Below, in pieces: positions 33,550 to 48,019 of a stretch of 64,000 bases of DNA. This stretch comes from Adenophora triphylla var. japonica (taxonomy: Eukaryota; Streptophyta; Magnoliopsida; Asterales; Campanulaceae): contig JAFEMH010005374.1 in NCBI GenBank assembly GCA_022495995.1, positions 62,001 through 126,000 on the forward strand, written 5' to 3'. The translations under genes and the position numbers were made by a program. The first letter of the stretch is position 1. Each line of letters begins with the position of its first letter. Under the pieces are notes generated by a model. The model was not told the origin of the DNA. It searched no databases and worked only from the letters and a program-made list of their open reading frames with translations.

Positions 33550-35180
33550 TGGATTTCTCATGACGGAAAGTAATGAAGTAGAAATCATTGAGAATGATGA
33601 ACCTACTTCCTATCAAGAGGCGATGTCCACTCCTGATTCAGACAAGTGGCTAGGAGCCATGGAATCCGAGATCAAATCCATGTACGATAATCAAGTTTGG
33701 AACTTGATTGATCCACCCGAAGGTGTAAAAACCATAGGGTGCAAGTGGGTTTTCAAAAAGAAAACTGACATGGATGGGAAGGTACATACTTATAAGGCTA
33801 GGCTAGTTGCTAAGGGGTATAGAGCGTATTCATGGCGTTGACTATGATGAAACCTTTTCGCCCGTAGCAATGCTTAAGTCTATTAGAATCTTAATTGCCA
33901 TAGCCGCATATTACGACTATGAGATATGGCAAATGGACGTCAAAACAGCGTTTCTTAACGGAAACCTACTTGAGGATGTATACATGATACAGCCTGAAGG
34001 ATTTGTCGATCCAAAGAATTCTAACAAAGTGTGTAAGTTGCAGAGATCCATTTATGGATTGAAGCAAGCTTCCCGGAGCTGGAATCTACGTTTTGATGAA
34101 TCAGTCAAAGAGTTTGGCTTCATCAAAAACGAAGATGAACCTTGTGTATACAAGAAAATAAGTGGGAGCATAGTCCTATTTCTGGTGCTATATGTCGATG
34201 ACATCTTGCTCATTGGAAACAATGTTCCTGCACTTGAGACTGTAAAGTCCTGGTTAGGAAAATGTTTTTCAATGAAAGATATGGGCGAGGCGGCTTATAT
34301 CCTTGGTATCAAGATCTATAGAGATAGATCGAGAAGGATGATTGGTTTGAGTCAGAGTACATATATTGACAAGGTCCTTAGAAGATTCCACATGGAAAAT
34401 TCTAAGAGAGGGAACTTGCCAATGGGACACGGCATTACTCTTAGCAAGACTCATTGTCCTAAGACAAATGATGAGCGAAAGAGGATGAGTGATATACCAT
34501 ATGCTTTGGCAATTGGGTCTATCATGTATGCCATGTTATGTACTAGACCCGATGTCTCGTACTCTCTAAGCGCAACGAGTAGATACCAGTCTGATCCTGG
34601 TGAGAACCATTGGATAGCTGTCAAGAATATCCTTAAGTACTTGAGAAGGACTAAGGATGTATTCTTGGTATTTGGAGGAATGGAAGATGATCTGGTTGTA
34701 AAGGGTTACACGGATGCAAGCTTCCAAACCGACAAAGATGACTATAGATCGCATGCGGTTTTGTGTTTATGCTAAATGGAGGTCTTGTTTGTTGGAAGAG
34801 TTCCAAGCAAAGCACCGTTGCGATTCTACAACGAAGCCGAATACATAGCAGCATCGGATGCGGCTAAGGAGGCGGTTTGGATCAAGAAGTTCGTTAGTGA
34901 CTTAGAAGTCGTTCCGAGTATCACTAACCCGATAGAGCTGTTATGTGACAACAATGGTGCTATTGCCCAAGCAAAAGAACCAAGGTCACATCAGCGATCC
35001 AAACACATTTTGAGACGCTTCCACCTCATTCGAGAAATCTGTGAAAGGGAGGACGTCAAGATATGCAAGGTACCAACGGATGACAACATCTCGGACCCTC
35101 TCACCAAGCCTTTACCACAAGCTAAACATGATGGTCATGTTAGGTCCATGGGTATAAGATACATGAATGATTGGGCCTAG
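33550..35180 (+). pseudogene. Copia RT-RNase H, 5' truncated and frame-shifted
   Basis: The Ty1/copia RT begins mid-polyprotein near 33550, with WLGAMESEI and CKWVFKKK blocks in the first frame. After a frame change near 33820 it continues with GVDYDETFSPV, QMDVKTAFLNG and the catalytic LYVDD (34188-34202). RNase H has GYTDASF (about 34705), a frame change near 34745-34775, then EAEYIAASDAAKEA and SKHI blocks, ending at 35180 just before the purine tract and 3' LTR. Integrase, protease and gag are absent. Confidence 0.93.
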
Positions 35181-35194
35181 TGCAAGTGGGAGAC

Positions 35195-36778
35195 TGTAGG
35201 TGTTAGTGCCCTAGGCCTATAGAGATAGACCTTTATGTAATGTCATTGTTCATTTATATATGAGATTGTTTCTTTGATTGTTATATATGTTTGCATGTTT
35301 TTAATTATAATAATCGTGTCCCTAGTACTTATGAAGCACTAGTATGAAGTCTAATGGATAATCATGTGATGATTATATGCATGGAGATGCACATTAGATT
35401 CATGGGTACTTGTTAGAGAACAAGGTACTGGACTTGACCCATTATGAGATTTATGTCATGGTTATATGTCATAAATAAATCTCATATAGTCATATCATTG
35501 ATATCCTTTGACCTGAGATTATCATCGTCTTCCACTCGATGAATATCATGTTTGATATAGTTTAACGTTGTCTTTAACCGGACAACAATAAGGGCTATTA
35601 TTGGCATGATATGATTCTTGTTGGGAAGAATGATAAGTCAAGATGGAAACTTGTCCCTAAGAGAGATGTTTGCTTGGCCACTCGTGAGTAAGATTGATGT
35701 AGTGCATGGCCATGCCCGAATGAATTAATATGATTAATGTCATTCGATTAATCAATTTACTTGGTAACGAGAAAGCATTGAACAATATGAGTTGACGTGG
35801 ACCATGACTCATGTTCAATATAACATCGTGTGACAATGGGATTGTGATATGTACTATGTAGGAAAAACGAACTTGATATTATATTATTTGGGTAGACATG
35901 ATGGCTTGCTAGAGTCCGCTCATGTCTTATGAGGATCGATGTGATCGAACTCATTGCCAACATAATATAGTCCTATGGGGTCACACGCATCGAACGAATT
36001 GTCAAATATGGAATTATGGATTCTGGTGTGTTGGGCGACCGCCCAAGGTGCTATGACCGCCCATGTTATTTGAAAAACCGGGCATTGGAGACTGTCTAGA
36101 TGGGCGACCGCCCTTGTCCATATGGGCGACCGCCCATGTTGGTTTTCGAATAAGGGATTAAGCTCTGGACACTAGGGCGACCGCCCATGTCCTTATGAGC
36201 GACCGCCCATATGGGTTTTCGGAGGAAGGAATTAGGCGCTGGACACATGGGCGACCGCCCAGGTCCCTATGGGCGACCGCCCATGTACCCTGAATGCTGA
36301 AACCGTTTTTCTCAAGGGTTTTTAATAGGGCATAGTATTTATAGAGTATAAATACTTTCCTTCAACAACCCTAGCAGCCAGTTCCGTTTTTGAGCTTTGA
36401 GAAAGACAAAAATAGAGAGGATTTTCAATTGTGAATTGAAAATCATCACACCAATTCCATAATTCATCATAGATTGAAAAGGTTTCAATCAAGGGGTCTA
36501 GCAATCCTCCTAGAAAGAGTTCTAGGGTTCGTTCATCGCGTGGATACTCGTAGAGGATCTTCGCCTCTCAAGATCTTTTGTTCGTGATTAAAGGATCGTA
36601 TATTCAAGACTTGCTAATTCTTCAACTGAGTTAGACTACGTATATCAACGACAAAGGCATTCAAGGTTGGTAACCCTAATTCATACTTCTTAATTATTCA
36701 TCTAGAACGGATTCTAGGGCTTTGGGTATTCGAGTTATTTGCATTATTCCGCTGCGCATGGACCCTCGAAACCCAACA
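35195..36778 (+). repeat. Copia 3' LTR (1584 bp)
   Basis: TG...CA. Contains a cluster of seven or more GGGCGACCGCCC-type short hairpins (36033-36282) and a TATA-like AGTATAAATACT (about 36347), consistent with U3/R organisation. It is the only complete LTR of this element. Confidence 0.9.
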
Positions 36779-37116
36779 AAACTAAGGGGCGACCTAGATT
36801 CCCCCGGAAATCCAATTCTATTCCTAAGGAAGGAAGGTTTGTTGGGACCCTGAATGTAAAATGTAGCAATATGGTCAAGAAGTTCATGAAAGAGGTGGAA
36901 TGACTCAACTCTTGGGTCGTTCGTTCCTAAAATACCTAAGCCATCTCCCACTGTGCAAAGTCGGTTCAAGAAATGCAAACCCCATCGGGTTAAAATTGAA
37001 GTACACTCCTCCATGGTCATCTCCCTCCACTCTCCGTTCAAATGTTTATAAACCCTACGGTTGACTTTACAATACCCATACCAAGCTCCGGGTTCAGTAC
37101 TAAAGGTCTTAGCCAT
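36779..37116 (-). pseudogene. Element A antisense gene, 5' part before the copia insertion
   Basis: ORF from ATG at 37116 down to the AAACT target site. The protein start is soluble with no recognised domain (a Trp-Tyr-Gly-Tyr motif near residue 12, then mixed). When the copia element and one AAACT copy are discounted, its reading frame is the same as that at 20478 and no stop intervenes. The copia therefore split one coding exon of this gene. Confidence 0.7.
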
Positions 37117-37311
37117 GGCGAAACTGAAGAAATTATGGAAATAAAGCCCTAATGCTGAGAAACAAGGGGAATACCTTAAATTAGCTCGAACGAGGAGGAG
37201 TTTACAGATGAAGACGAAAGTTTTGATTTATCCGATTGCCTTTTTCGCTATTCACGCCTAGGAATTCAAGGAATCGTAGATGGCGAAAGTTGTAAATGGG
37301 GAAGGACTCTC

Positions 37312-37320
37312 AAATTTATA
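37312..37320 (-). promoter_or_regulatory. TATA box of the element A antisense gene
   Basis: TATAAATTT on the minus strand, about 195 bases upstream of the ATG at 37116. The stretch 37117-37605 has no other ORF and is the likely promoter and leader. A purine-rich tract with GGGG abuts the 3' LTR at 37590-37605. Confidence 0.5.
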
Positions 37321-37605
37321 TCTTCCCGAATTGGAAAGGACACGTGGAAATTCGAAATTAATTTTCCTAATTAATGGCGAAAAACTTGATTTTCTAGGCG
37401 GACTCTCAAACGTCGAAATTGTAATCATTATGGCGAAAACGGCGCTCGTTCTGATCTAACCGTTCATCGCCAACGTCCAGGATTATGCCACGTCATTACG
37501 GTCGACCTACTTCAAAAAACTAGTAGCGACTGCGGGTAAAATAATTCATATCAAAAATCTTCTTAACTTTCAAGTCGACAAAGTCCACTCGGAAGTTGGG
37601 GCCAC

Positions 37606-38268
37606 CGAACATACGCAAAAGTGTCAAGTTGGGCTAAGCGAAGTAAAGCCCCCAATCACGCATAGCATTGGCACCCACGTTCTCAATGAGACCGATCCAC
37701 CGAACAAGGCCCAAGGCCCATCTCAAATACTCGCCGACTAAGTCCATAGTCCGACCTACTGTGTCCCGACTTAACTTAGTCCGACCTCACGATCCGTATT
37801 ATAATTCGGGTACGAACCATGCTCTACCCGTCGATCCGTGTCGATCATTCCACAAATGGCGACCTCGACCTAAATAGCAAACGTCGAGCTAGCTGAGATA
37901 GATGCACGTGGGTCAAGTCTTACCATAACTGATTCCCTACAAATCAGGGACCATTACAGGACACGTTCACACCACATGTAACTGTTCCTACAATCTCGGA
38001 GCTCATGTAGCCATGTCATTAAATCACCTACATCAACTATAAATACCTCATCACTACCAACGGCGCAAAGGTAACTGCCATTTTGCTATTGGACTTCATT
38101 CATTCAATACATTTTGAGCTATATTCAACTGTGATCTTACTCTCACGCCCGAGCGTCTTCGCCGGAGACACATCCAGCTAGTCGTGGGTTCTGATTTCAG
38201 GTCAAGGAGCCAGGTGATTCGTCCTGCCACGTGGAGGAAGATTGATAAGCACAATTCCTGCAGCATCA
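37606..38268 (+). repeat. Element A 3' LTR
   Basis: Pairs with 9667-10329. The first base is C instead of T. Differences from the 5' LTR are crowded into the first 265 bases and nearly absent from the rest. Confidence 0.92.
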
Positions 38269-38273
38269 GACAC

Positions 38274-38474
38274 CAAAAATCTTGGCACAATAACTAAGGA
38301 AAATGAATATAATAATGAAAATGTATGGTAGAAAATGAAGAGAGAGAATGAGTGGAGTTGGTTGAATAAATTGTGTGGTAGGAAATGAAGAGAAAGAATG
38401 AGTGGGTGGGGTAGGATGAATATAAAATAATAAATTCTTTTTCATTTTGGGCAGTGTCTATTCACGTGGGACGT
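38274..38474. mobile_element. Right part of the inverted-repeat element split by element A
   Basis: Continues from the GACAC duplication and ends with GTGTCTATTCACGTGGG, the inverse of 9650-9666. It contains two similar GAATGAGTGG-bearing segments and no ORF. Confidence 0.7.
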
Positions 38475-38478
38475 AAAA

Positions 38479-38539
38479 GAGGACACGGGCTTATTCTAGT
38501 ATATATATATATATATACTAGAATAAGCCCATGTCCTCT
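38479..38539. repeat. Inverted repeat around TA microsatellite
   Basis: The arm AGAGGACACGGGCTTATTCT... is mirrored by its near-perfect inverse across a (TA)n centre (38502-38517). Degenerate GTGTCCGAGGACACG palindromes and A/T tracts follow to about 38640. Confidence 0.8.
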
Positions 38540-38639
38540 TTTTTTTTTTTTAATTAAATTCGTGTTCGAGGACACGTATTTTTTTTTTAATTAAACCCGT
38601 GTCCGAGGACACGTTTTTTTTTTAATTAAATTTTTTTTT

Positions 38640-38998
38640 TAAGGGCAAAATTTAATTTTTTAAAAAATATTTTTTTTAAGGGCAAAATGAGAAAGAGACA
38701 AAATAGTGAGGGCAAAATGGAAATTTTGGCCAATAAAACTATTCATTCAATTGTTCATGACATCCCTCATTTATACTATAGATAATTAATAATAAATAAT
38801 AGGATATTGAATTAATAAGTGGTAGAGTCTACAAACTCAACGTCCAATCATTTATTACCAAATGTATTTGAAACGATTACTTTGGATCATGATACTACCA
38901 AATCAAATGGTTGCACAGGATTGATTTGAGCAAAGAAATATGGATACTCTGGTTATCTTCTTCTTCGTTGGTCATCTACACACAAGCAAAACAAGTCA
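38640..38998. other. AT-rich intergenic DNA
   Basis: No ORF, RNA gene or transposon end is recognised. Confidence 0.5.
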
Positions 38999-39006
38999 AC
39001 TGAGCC

Positions 39007-39777
39007 TAGAAATGGCAATGGAGGCAGTTCGGGGCAGTTATACATCGTACCACCCCCATTCCCCAATTCAATTTTGTGCCCCATAACCGCCCCATTCCCC
39101 AGTGGATAATCAATTTTTCATACCATACCCATTCCCCACGGGTAGTAGTTAATCGGGGAATCCCCGCGGGAAATTAGTCAAACTAATATTTTGTTTTAAA
39201 ATACTTTAGCGATAAAAAAACTCAAAAATTAACTTCGATAAATGATAATTTTTCTACTTAAACTCATATAATCACATTCATAAGAGCTAAAAAAAATTAA
39301 ATAGTTGTGTATGACACAATTCACCAAACATAAGGAAAGATTCACTCGATTACAATAAAAAAAATTAAATAGTCGTGTACGAAATTTGAGTGTCTACAAG
39401 TATAAAATCTAGAATATAATATAAAAGAGGCTAAATTATACTAAATGCAAACTAAATGAGACTAAAAACTAAGTAAATGATATGAAAATAATGCTATAAA
39501 TGCCTATGAAATAGCCATTTATCATCTATATCATGAAAAATACTTATATGAATAAGAGTAAAATTATATTACTAAAATAAGCAGTTCGGGTAACATTCGG
39601 TTCACGTAATGGGGCGGGTAATGGGGCGGGTAATGCTAATACCAAAACCAAACCGTTCCCCACTTTTCATTTCAGTTATTCCCCATTACCCGCCTCATAT
39701 CCAGTCAAACCAGTTAATAACTGTCAACTTCGGTTCAGTTCGGGTATCCACGGTTCGTTTCAAAATTGCCATCCCTA
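39007..39777. mobile_element. Non-autonomous hAT-like element
   Basis: Ends TAGAAATGGCAATGG and (inverted) TAGGGATGGCAATTT. 8-bp target duplication ACTGAGCC / ACTGAGTC at 38999-39006 and 39778-39785 (one mismatch). The interior has G/C-rich repeats near both ends (GGGGCGGGTAATGGGGCGGG around 39610) and no transposase ORF. The 8-bp duplication fits the hAT superfamily. Confidence 0.8.
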
Positions 39778-39785
39778 ACTGAGTC

Positions 39786-40531
39786 GGGGGCGTCTCCGGC
39801 GTTACCGCTCCGGCGTGAGAGTAAGTTAACTGGTCACAATATCAAGCAAAAGCTATGGAGTTTAGAGAGAGAAAGCTTAAAGAACAAGAAGAAGACTCAC
39901 ATAACAATATTTTTGAGGTTACTTTTGTACTCCCATCTCCCATGTGCAAAGCACATGGCTTGAACACTTGTCAATCATCAACAAGGAGTGCTAACCACAC
40001 AAAATGTTAGTGGAGACGCCAACTTTTTGACCTGACAGACCCATCATCATTGACAGATACGATGGGACCTAGATGTGACAACCTATGTATCTCTCAGGAA
40101 TCACTGCTATCATGGATGTCGCACAGGCGACAATCAAGAGGAGGCAGCAACTTCGGGTTGCCGCCAATACGGCCATCACTGTAGGCGCGATTCCTGTCTT
40201 GTGACGCTATCATTCTCAGTGATTAATATTCGACATGTTTCTCGCTTGATCTTAATCTCGCACGCCGGACTATGGAATGTCGCCTTATTCCCTTGGTCTC
40301 ACTTTGAGTCATGTATTAAAATACTTCAGCCCCATTTCGTCATATTGGGCCTTACTTGCTGTTATAAGTCCAAATTCATCTTTCAAGATCACATCAGATC
40401 CAATTTTGAAAAAAAAAATTAGATCCAATAAATATCAAAATCATTTCATACATTCATTAAAAAAAATACACTGTACATGTTAGGAAAAGTAAAAACAGGT
40501 GTACACAGCCGACCTTCAAAATTTTGGTGCG
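39786..40531. other. Upstream region of the glutathione reductase gene
   Basis: 746 bases without a recognisable gene. Short ORFs have no protein-like features. It contains the proximal promoter of the next gene. Confidence 0.5.
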
Positions 40532-40540
40532 TATATAAAG
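40532..40540 (+). promoter_or_regulatory. TATA box of glutathione reductase
   Basis: TATATAAAG, 58 bases before the start codon, implying a short leader of about 30 bases. Confidence 0.6.
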
Positions 40541-40597
40541 GAATTACTTGGCGAAGATAGAATGTGATATTTGAGAAAGAAAATCAAAACGCCAAAA

Positions 40598-44232
<3,635 letters not shown>

Positions 44233-44646
44233 CCTATGAAATTTGATCTTTGCTGTATGCTGCTCTTTAAAGGTGAGAGAAATCAGCAGCACAATTTTAT
44301 ACTCCAGTTCCTTATTTTTATTTCCACAGTTGGTTGCCCTTACTCTTTTCTTTATTCATTCTGTCGATATTGTAGAGGGACAGTATATTATTAATGGCAT
44401 TTGAGAGTCCAATTTGAAGTATAGCCGGGCCAACTTGAGCTCAGCTTAGCTTTTCTTGTGCTCAAGCATCTATGAACTAAGGTCTACCATTAGAGATGTC
44501 GTGTTAATTTCTTGCTTAACCTTATCTAGTCACCTATTTACTATGTAAATATTGATGTCTTTCCTCTTTCACCCACGAAATCTTAAATTTAGTTACAGTA
44601 ATACCTTATTGTACTTTTATGCCTTTGTAATATCTCATGATTTATG
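44233..44646. other. 3' flank of glutathione reductase
   Basis: 3' UTR and intergenic DNA. No further ORF. A possible 5' splice site (AAAG/GTGAGA) at about 44271 has no clear partner. Confidence 0.5.
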
Positions 44647-45115
44647 CTCCCTCCATCCCAAAATGATTTTCCTACTTTTTGATTGTTAAACATGAAAGGT
44701 ACTTTGAGCAATAATTTTAGGTTAATATAATTATCCTAATAAATATCTGAAAATTGTTATTGATAGTATTTATAATGGTGTATCAGTAACATGTTTTAAA
44801 TTTTTATTAGAATAATTAAAGTCACCTAAATTTAGAGAAAAATACTTTTTTCTTCCTTAAACTAGTTTAAGTTTTACCTTTTAGTCGGTAAACAATTATT
44901 TTTTACTTAAGAATCTCTAGCCTATCATTTTAAGGATAATGTAGTCCCTCCATTTGACGGCCGTTTAAAAATCCGTTAAACTTGCTGATGTGTCGTAGTG
45001 ATATGACATTTTTGCTTACGTGAATTCATCATTAGGTAATGTTTGCTGATGTGGATATTTGAAGGGTAAAATTGCATAATGATAAACTAAAGGGTTTAAA
45101 TCAAAACGTGTTAAA

Positions 45116-45147
<32 letters not shown>

Positions 45148-46093
45148 CGTTTCTTCTTCTTCTTCTCTTCACTTCCTCCTTCCCCTAAAGCTGGCTTCTT
45201 CAGCTTCCTTCCCTCCAAGCCCTAGAGCTCCATTTTCAAGGCAGAAACCCACCACTAGAAACCCTTACCATTCCCGTTTCAAACCCACCACCAGAAATGC
45301 AAATATGCAATTCCCCATCTCATATCCACGAAATCTAAGCCTCGCTCATCCTCCAATGCCGCTTGTTTGTGCCTCATCTTCCCATTGTTCCGGCGACCAA
45401 GTCGGTGGTCAGTGGAGATTTATAACCCGCCTTTAATTATCCCAACAATCACCCTCAATTTTTCAAATTGTTTCTTCCAGCTGCTCTTCCCCATCTAAAA
45501 AGTGAATTGAGAAATCTTACTGTGGCCAAGGATAATGGGCAGAACATTGTTACTGATCTCGAATTATTGGATTGAATGGCTCCAAATGAAATTCATAACC
45601 TTGCTCAATAGGTTTTGGTTTCCCAATTTCATGTGTTTCTTTGAATGAATATTGGGGTCTTGATGTTTTGAGTTGCATTTTGGTTACAGTTTATTGATTT
45701 TTATGAAACATTGGGTCTAGCAATTAAATGATTTATGAAATAGGAATGTTATAGCGATTGATAGTAATAGACGACTAGGTTGATCTGGGAAAAATTGCAG
45801 AAATGATGCTTTGCAAATTGTGCTTGAAGTTTGTGATGTGGGGTTCTATTCCAATCTCCTCGCTCTCAAAAATTCCCCCAGCCCTTCGATGATGATAAAC
45901 TAAAGGGTTTAGATTTCGTGGATATTTGAGAGTGAGAAGATTGGAAATGATGGTGAATTTGAAACGGGAATGGTGAGGGTTTCTGGTGGTGGATTGCCGC
46001 CATGAAAATTGAGCTCTAGGGCTTGGAGGGAAGGAAGCTGAAGAAGCCAGCTTTAGGGGAAGGAGGAAGTGAAGAGAAGAAGAAGAAACACAT

Positions 46094-46125
<32 letters not shown>

Positions 46126-46544
46126 GGATTTAAAACTTTTTGATTTAAACCCTTTAGTTTATCATTATGCAATTTTACCCTTCAAATATCTACATCAACA
46201 AACATTACCTAATGATGATTACACGTAAGCAAAAATGTCATATCACTATGACACATCAGCAAGCTTAACGGATTTTTAAACGACCGTCAAATGGAGGGAC
46301 TACATTATCCTTAAAATGATAGATTAGGGATTCTTAAGTAAAAAATAATTGTTTACTGACTTAAAGGTAAAACTTAAACGGGATTTTTCCCCTAAGGCCC
46401 TCCTTGACCAAATTATATTCCTCTTAAAGAAAAGATTTTTGTAAATCCCAAATACACCCCTCCGCCTAGCTTGGGCGACCGCCCATCAACATAGGGCGAT
46501 CGCCCAACTCAAAAAAATGTCCCCCTCCGCCTAGTATGTTATAA

Positions 46545-47460
46545 GACTTTTTAAAAAGTCTTATAAGTAACTTATAAGACTTTTTAATAAGTCTTATAAC
46601 ATATATAAGACTTAAAAAGTCTTATAAGTTACTCTTATATTTAATAAGTCTTATAACATATATAAGACGCACCAACTCAAAAACTGAAAATTATTAATAA
46701 GTCTTATATAAAACTTATTAAAAAGTCTTATAAGTAACTTATAAGACTTTAAAAAAAATCTTGTAAGTTAAAAAGAGTTTTTATAAGACTTTTTGTATAA
46801 GTCTTTTAAAAAAGTCTTATAAGTTACTTATAAGACTTTTTTAAAAAGTCTTATAAGTAACTTATAAGACTTTTTAAGTCTTATACTCCCTCCGTCCCAA
46901 CTCAAAAGCCTCAAATTTCCTTTTTGGGCGTCCCATTTAAAAAGGCACTTTCCCAAAAAGGAAACCTTAAATCACTATTCTCTCCACTCATTCTCTCTCC
47001 TACTTTACTTTTACACTCACAACATTCTCTTTCTTACATCACCTCCCACTCATTCTCTCTCCTATTTAATTTTTCATACTCACAACATTTAAACTTTTTC
47101 TCTTTCCTACATCACATTTCTTATTTTGCGTGCCCTCTCCATTTTGTGCATTTTTCGCTGGGACGGAGGGAGTATATGTTATAAGACTTATTAAATATAA
47201 GACTTTTTAAAAAGTCTTATAAATTACTAGGCGAGTCTTATAAGACTTTTTGTACAAGTCTTTTAAAAAAGTGTTATTTATGTTATAGATTATTAAATAT
47301 AAGACTTTTTAAAAAGTCTTATAAGTTACTAGGCGAGTCTTATAAGACTTTCTGTACAAGTCTTTTAAAAAAGTCTTATATATGTTATAAGACTTATTAA
47401 ATATAAGAGTAGCTTATAAGACATTTTAAGTCTTATATATGTTATAAATAAGTCTTATAA
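46545..47460. repeat. Array of palindromic AGTCTTATAAG units
   Basis: Dozens of head-to-head copies of AAGTCTTATAAGTTACTTAT-like units, interrupted by the Stowaway element. Resumes at 48020-48066. It can fold into many alternative hairpins. Confidence 0.85.
46886..47172. mobile_element. Stowaway MITE
   Basis: CTCCCTCCGTCCCA ends in inverted orientation, TA on both sides. Its interior AATCACTATTCTCTCCACTC is shared with the MITE at 52866-53129, so the two belong to one family. Confidence 0.85.
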
Positions 47461-47461
47461 G

Positions 47462-48019
47462 CAGTGGCGGATCTACACCAAAACATTTGGTGTTGCCTAT
47501 TTCTTTTAGGAAGAAAAAAATTAGCGTAATACTAAGATTCAATATATTTACATAAATAAATATAATATGCTTCAATATGTACCATTTAAAAGATAAAAAC
47601 ATGATTTAAATTGTACCATTCAAGAGATAAAACAAATGTAATTGTAGTGGGTTTTTAGAAATAAAAATAGTTGTAGTTGTTTTTTCAAATAACGAGGAAA
47701 ATGAGAGAAAACTGTATTATGGGGTGTTTGGTGAAAAAAAAGGAAAGGTTCTTTGAGAAATAGGAAGTGTTTTGAGAAAAAAAGAAAGAGATTTTTCAGA
47801 GTAAAAATAAAAAAAAAACAACAGCATTTCATGGGATTCGAACCCAAAACCTTTGGGTTCTCTCTCAATATCTTAACCAATTTGGCTAACTTAGACATAT
47901 GCTTCTATGTAACAATTTAACATACATGCAATACAGTTTATTTTATGCAAAAAAGAATTTTTTTTTTTTTTTTGGGTGTTGCCTCGGCAACACTTGGCAC
48001 TATAGTAAATCCGCCCCTG
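47462..48019. mobile_element. Non-autonomous hAT-like element with a tRNA-like segment
   Basis: Ends CAGTGGCGGAT and ATCCGCCCCTG (inverted). 8-bp duplication CTTATAAG (47454-47461, 48020-48027). Near the right it carries, on the minus strand, an A-box-like TAGCCAAATTGG (47888-47877) and a B-box GGTTCGAATCC (47844-47834). No ORF of substance. Confidence 0.8.

Larger units (their letters stand above)
20484..36778 (+). mobile_element. Ty1/copia element inserted in element A
   Basis: TG...CA ends with target duplication AAACT at 20479-20483 and 36779-36783. The 5' LTR survives only as 20484-21223. The 3' LTR is 35195-36778 and is preceded by a purine-rich tract (GTGGGAGAC). Only RT and RNase H remain. 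gag, protease, integrase and the rest of the 5' LTR are replaced by element B. The shared 740 bp of the LTRs differ by about six substitutions and one small indel, so the insertion is recent. Confidence 0.9.
9667..38268 (+). mobile_element. Element A: Ty3/gypsy, Tat lineage, with nested insertions
   Basis: Begins with TG and ends with CA. Both LTRs are 663 bp, and the 5-bp target duplication GACAC lies at 9662-9666 and 38269-38273. It has a primer site, gag, protease, RT, RNase H, a second archaeal-type RNase H and an integrase without a chromodomain, which places it in the Tat lineage. A tandem repeat and a spliced antisense gene lie between integrase and the 3' LTR. A copia element (20484-36778), itself containing element B, interrupts the antisense gene. 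Without the insertions it would be about 12.3 kb. The gag-pol frame is broken at least three times, so the copy is inactive. Confidence 0.93.

Noticed and set aside
40571..40597. Upstream in-frame extension of glutathione reductase
   Set aside because: The extension has no ATG; the ATG at 40598 begins a normal transit peptide.
47825..47895. tRNA gene on the minus strand
   Set aside because: A and B boxes are present but the acceptor arms do not pair and the anticodon arm is not convincing; it lies inside a MITE.
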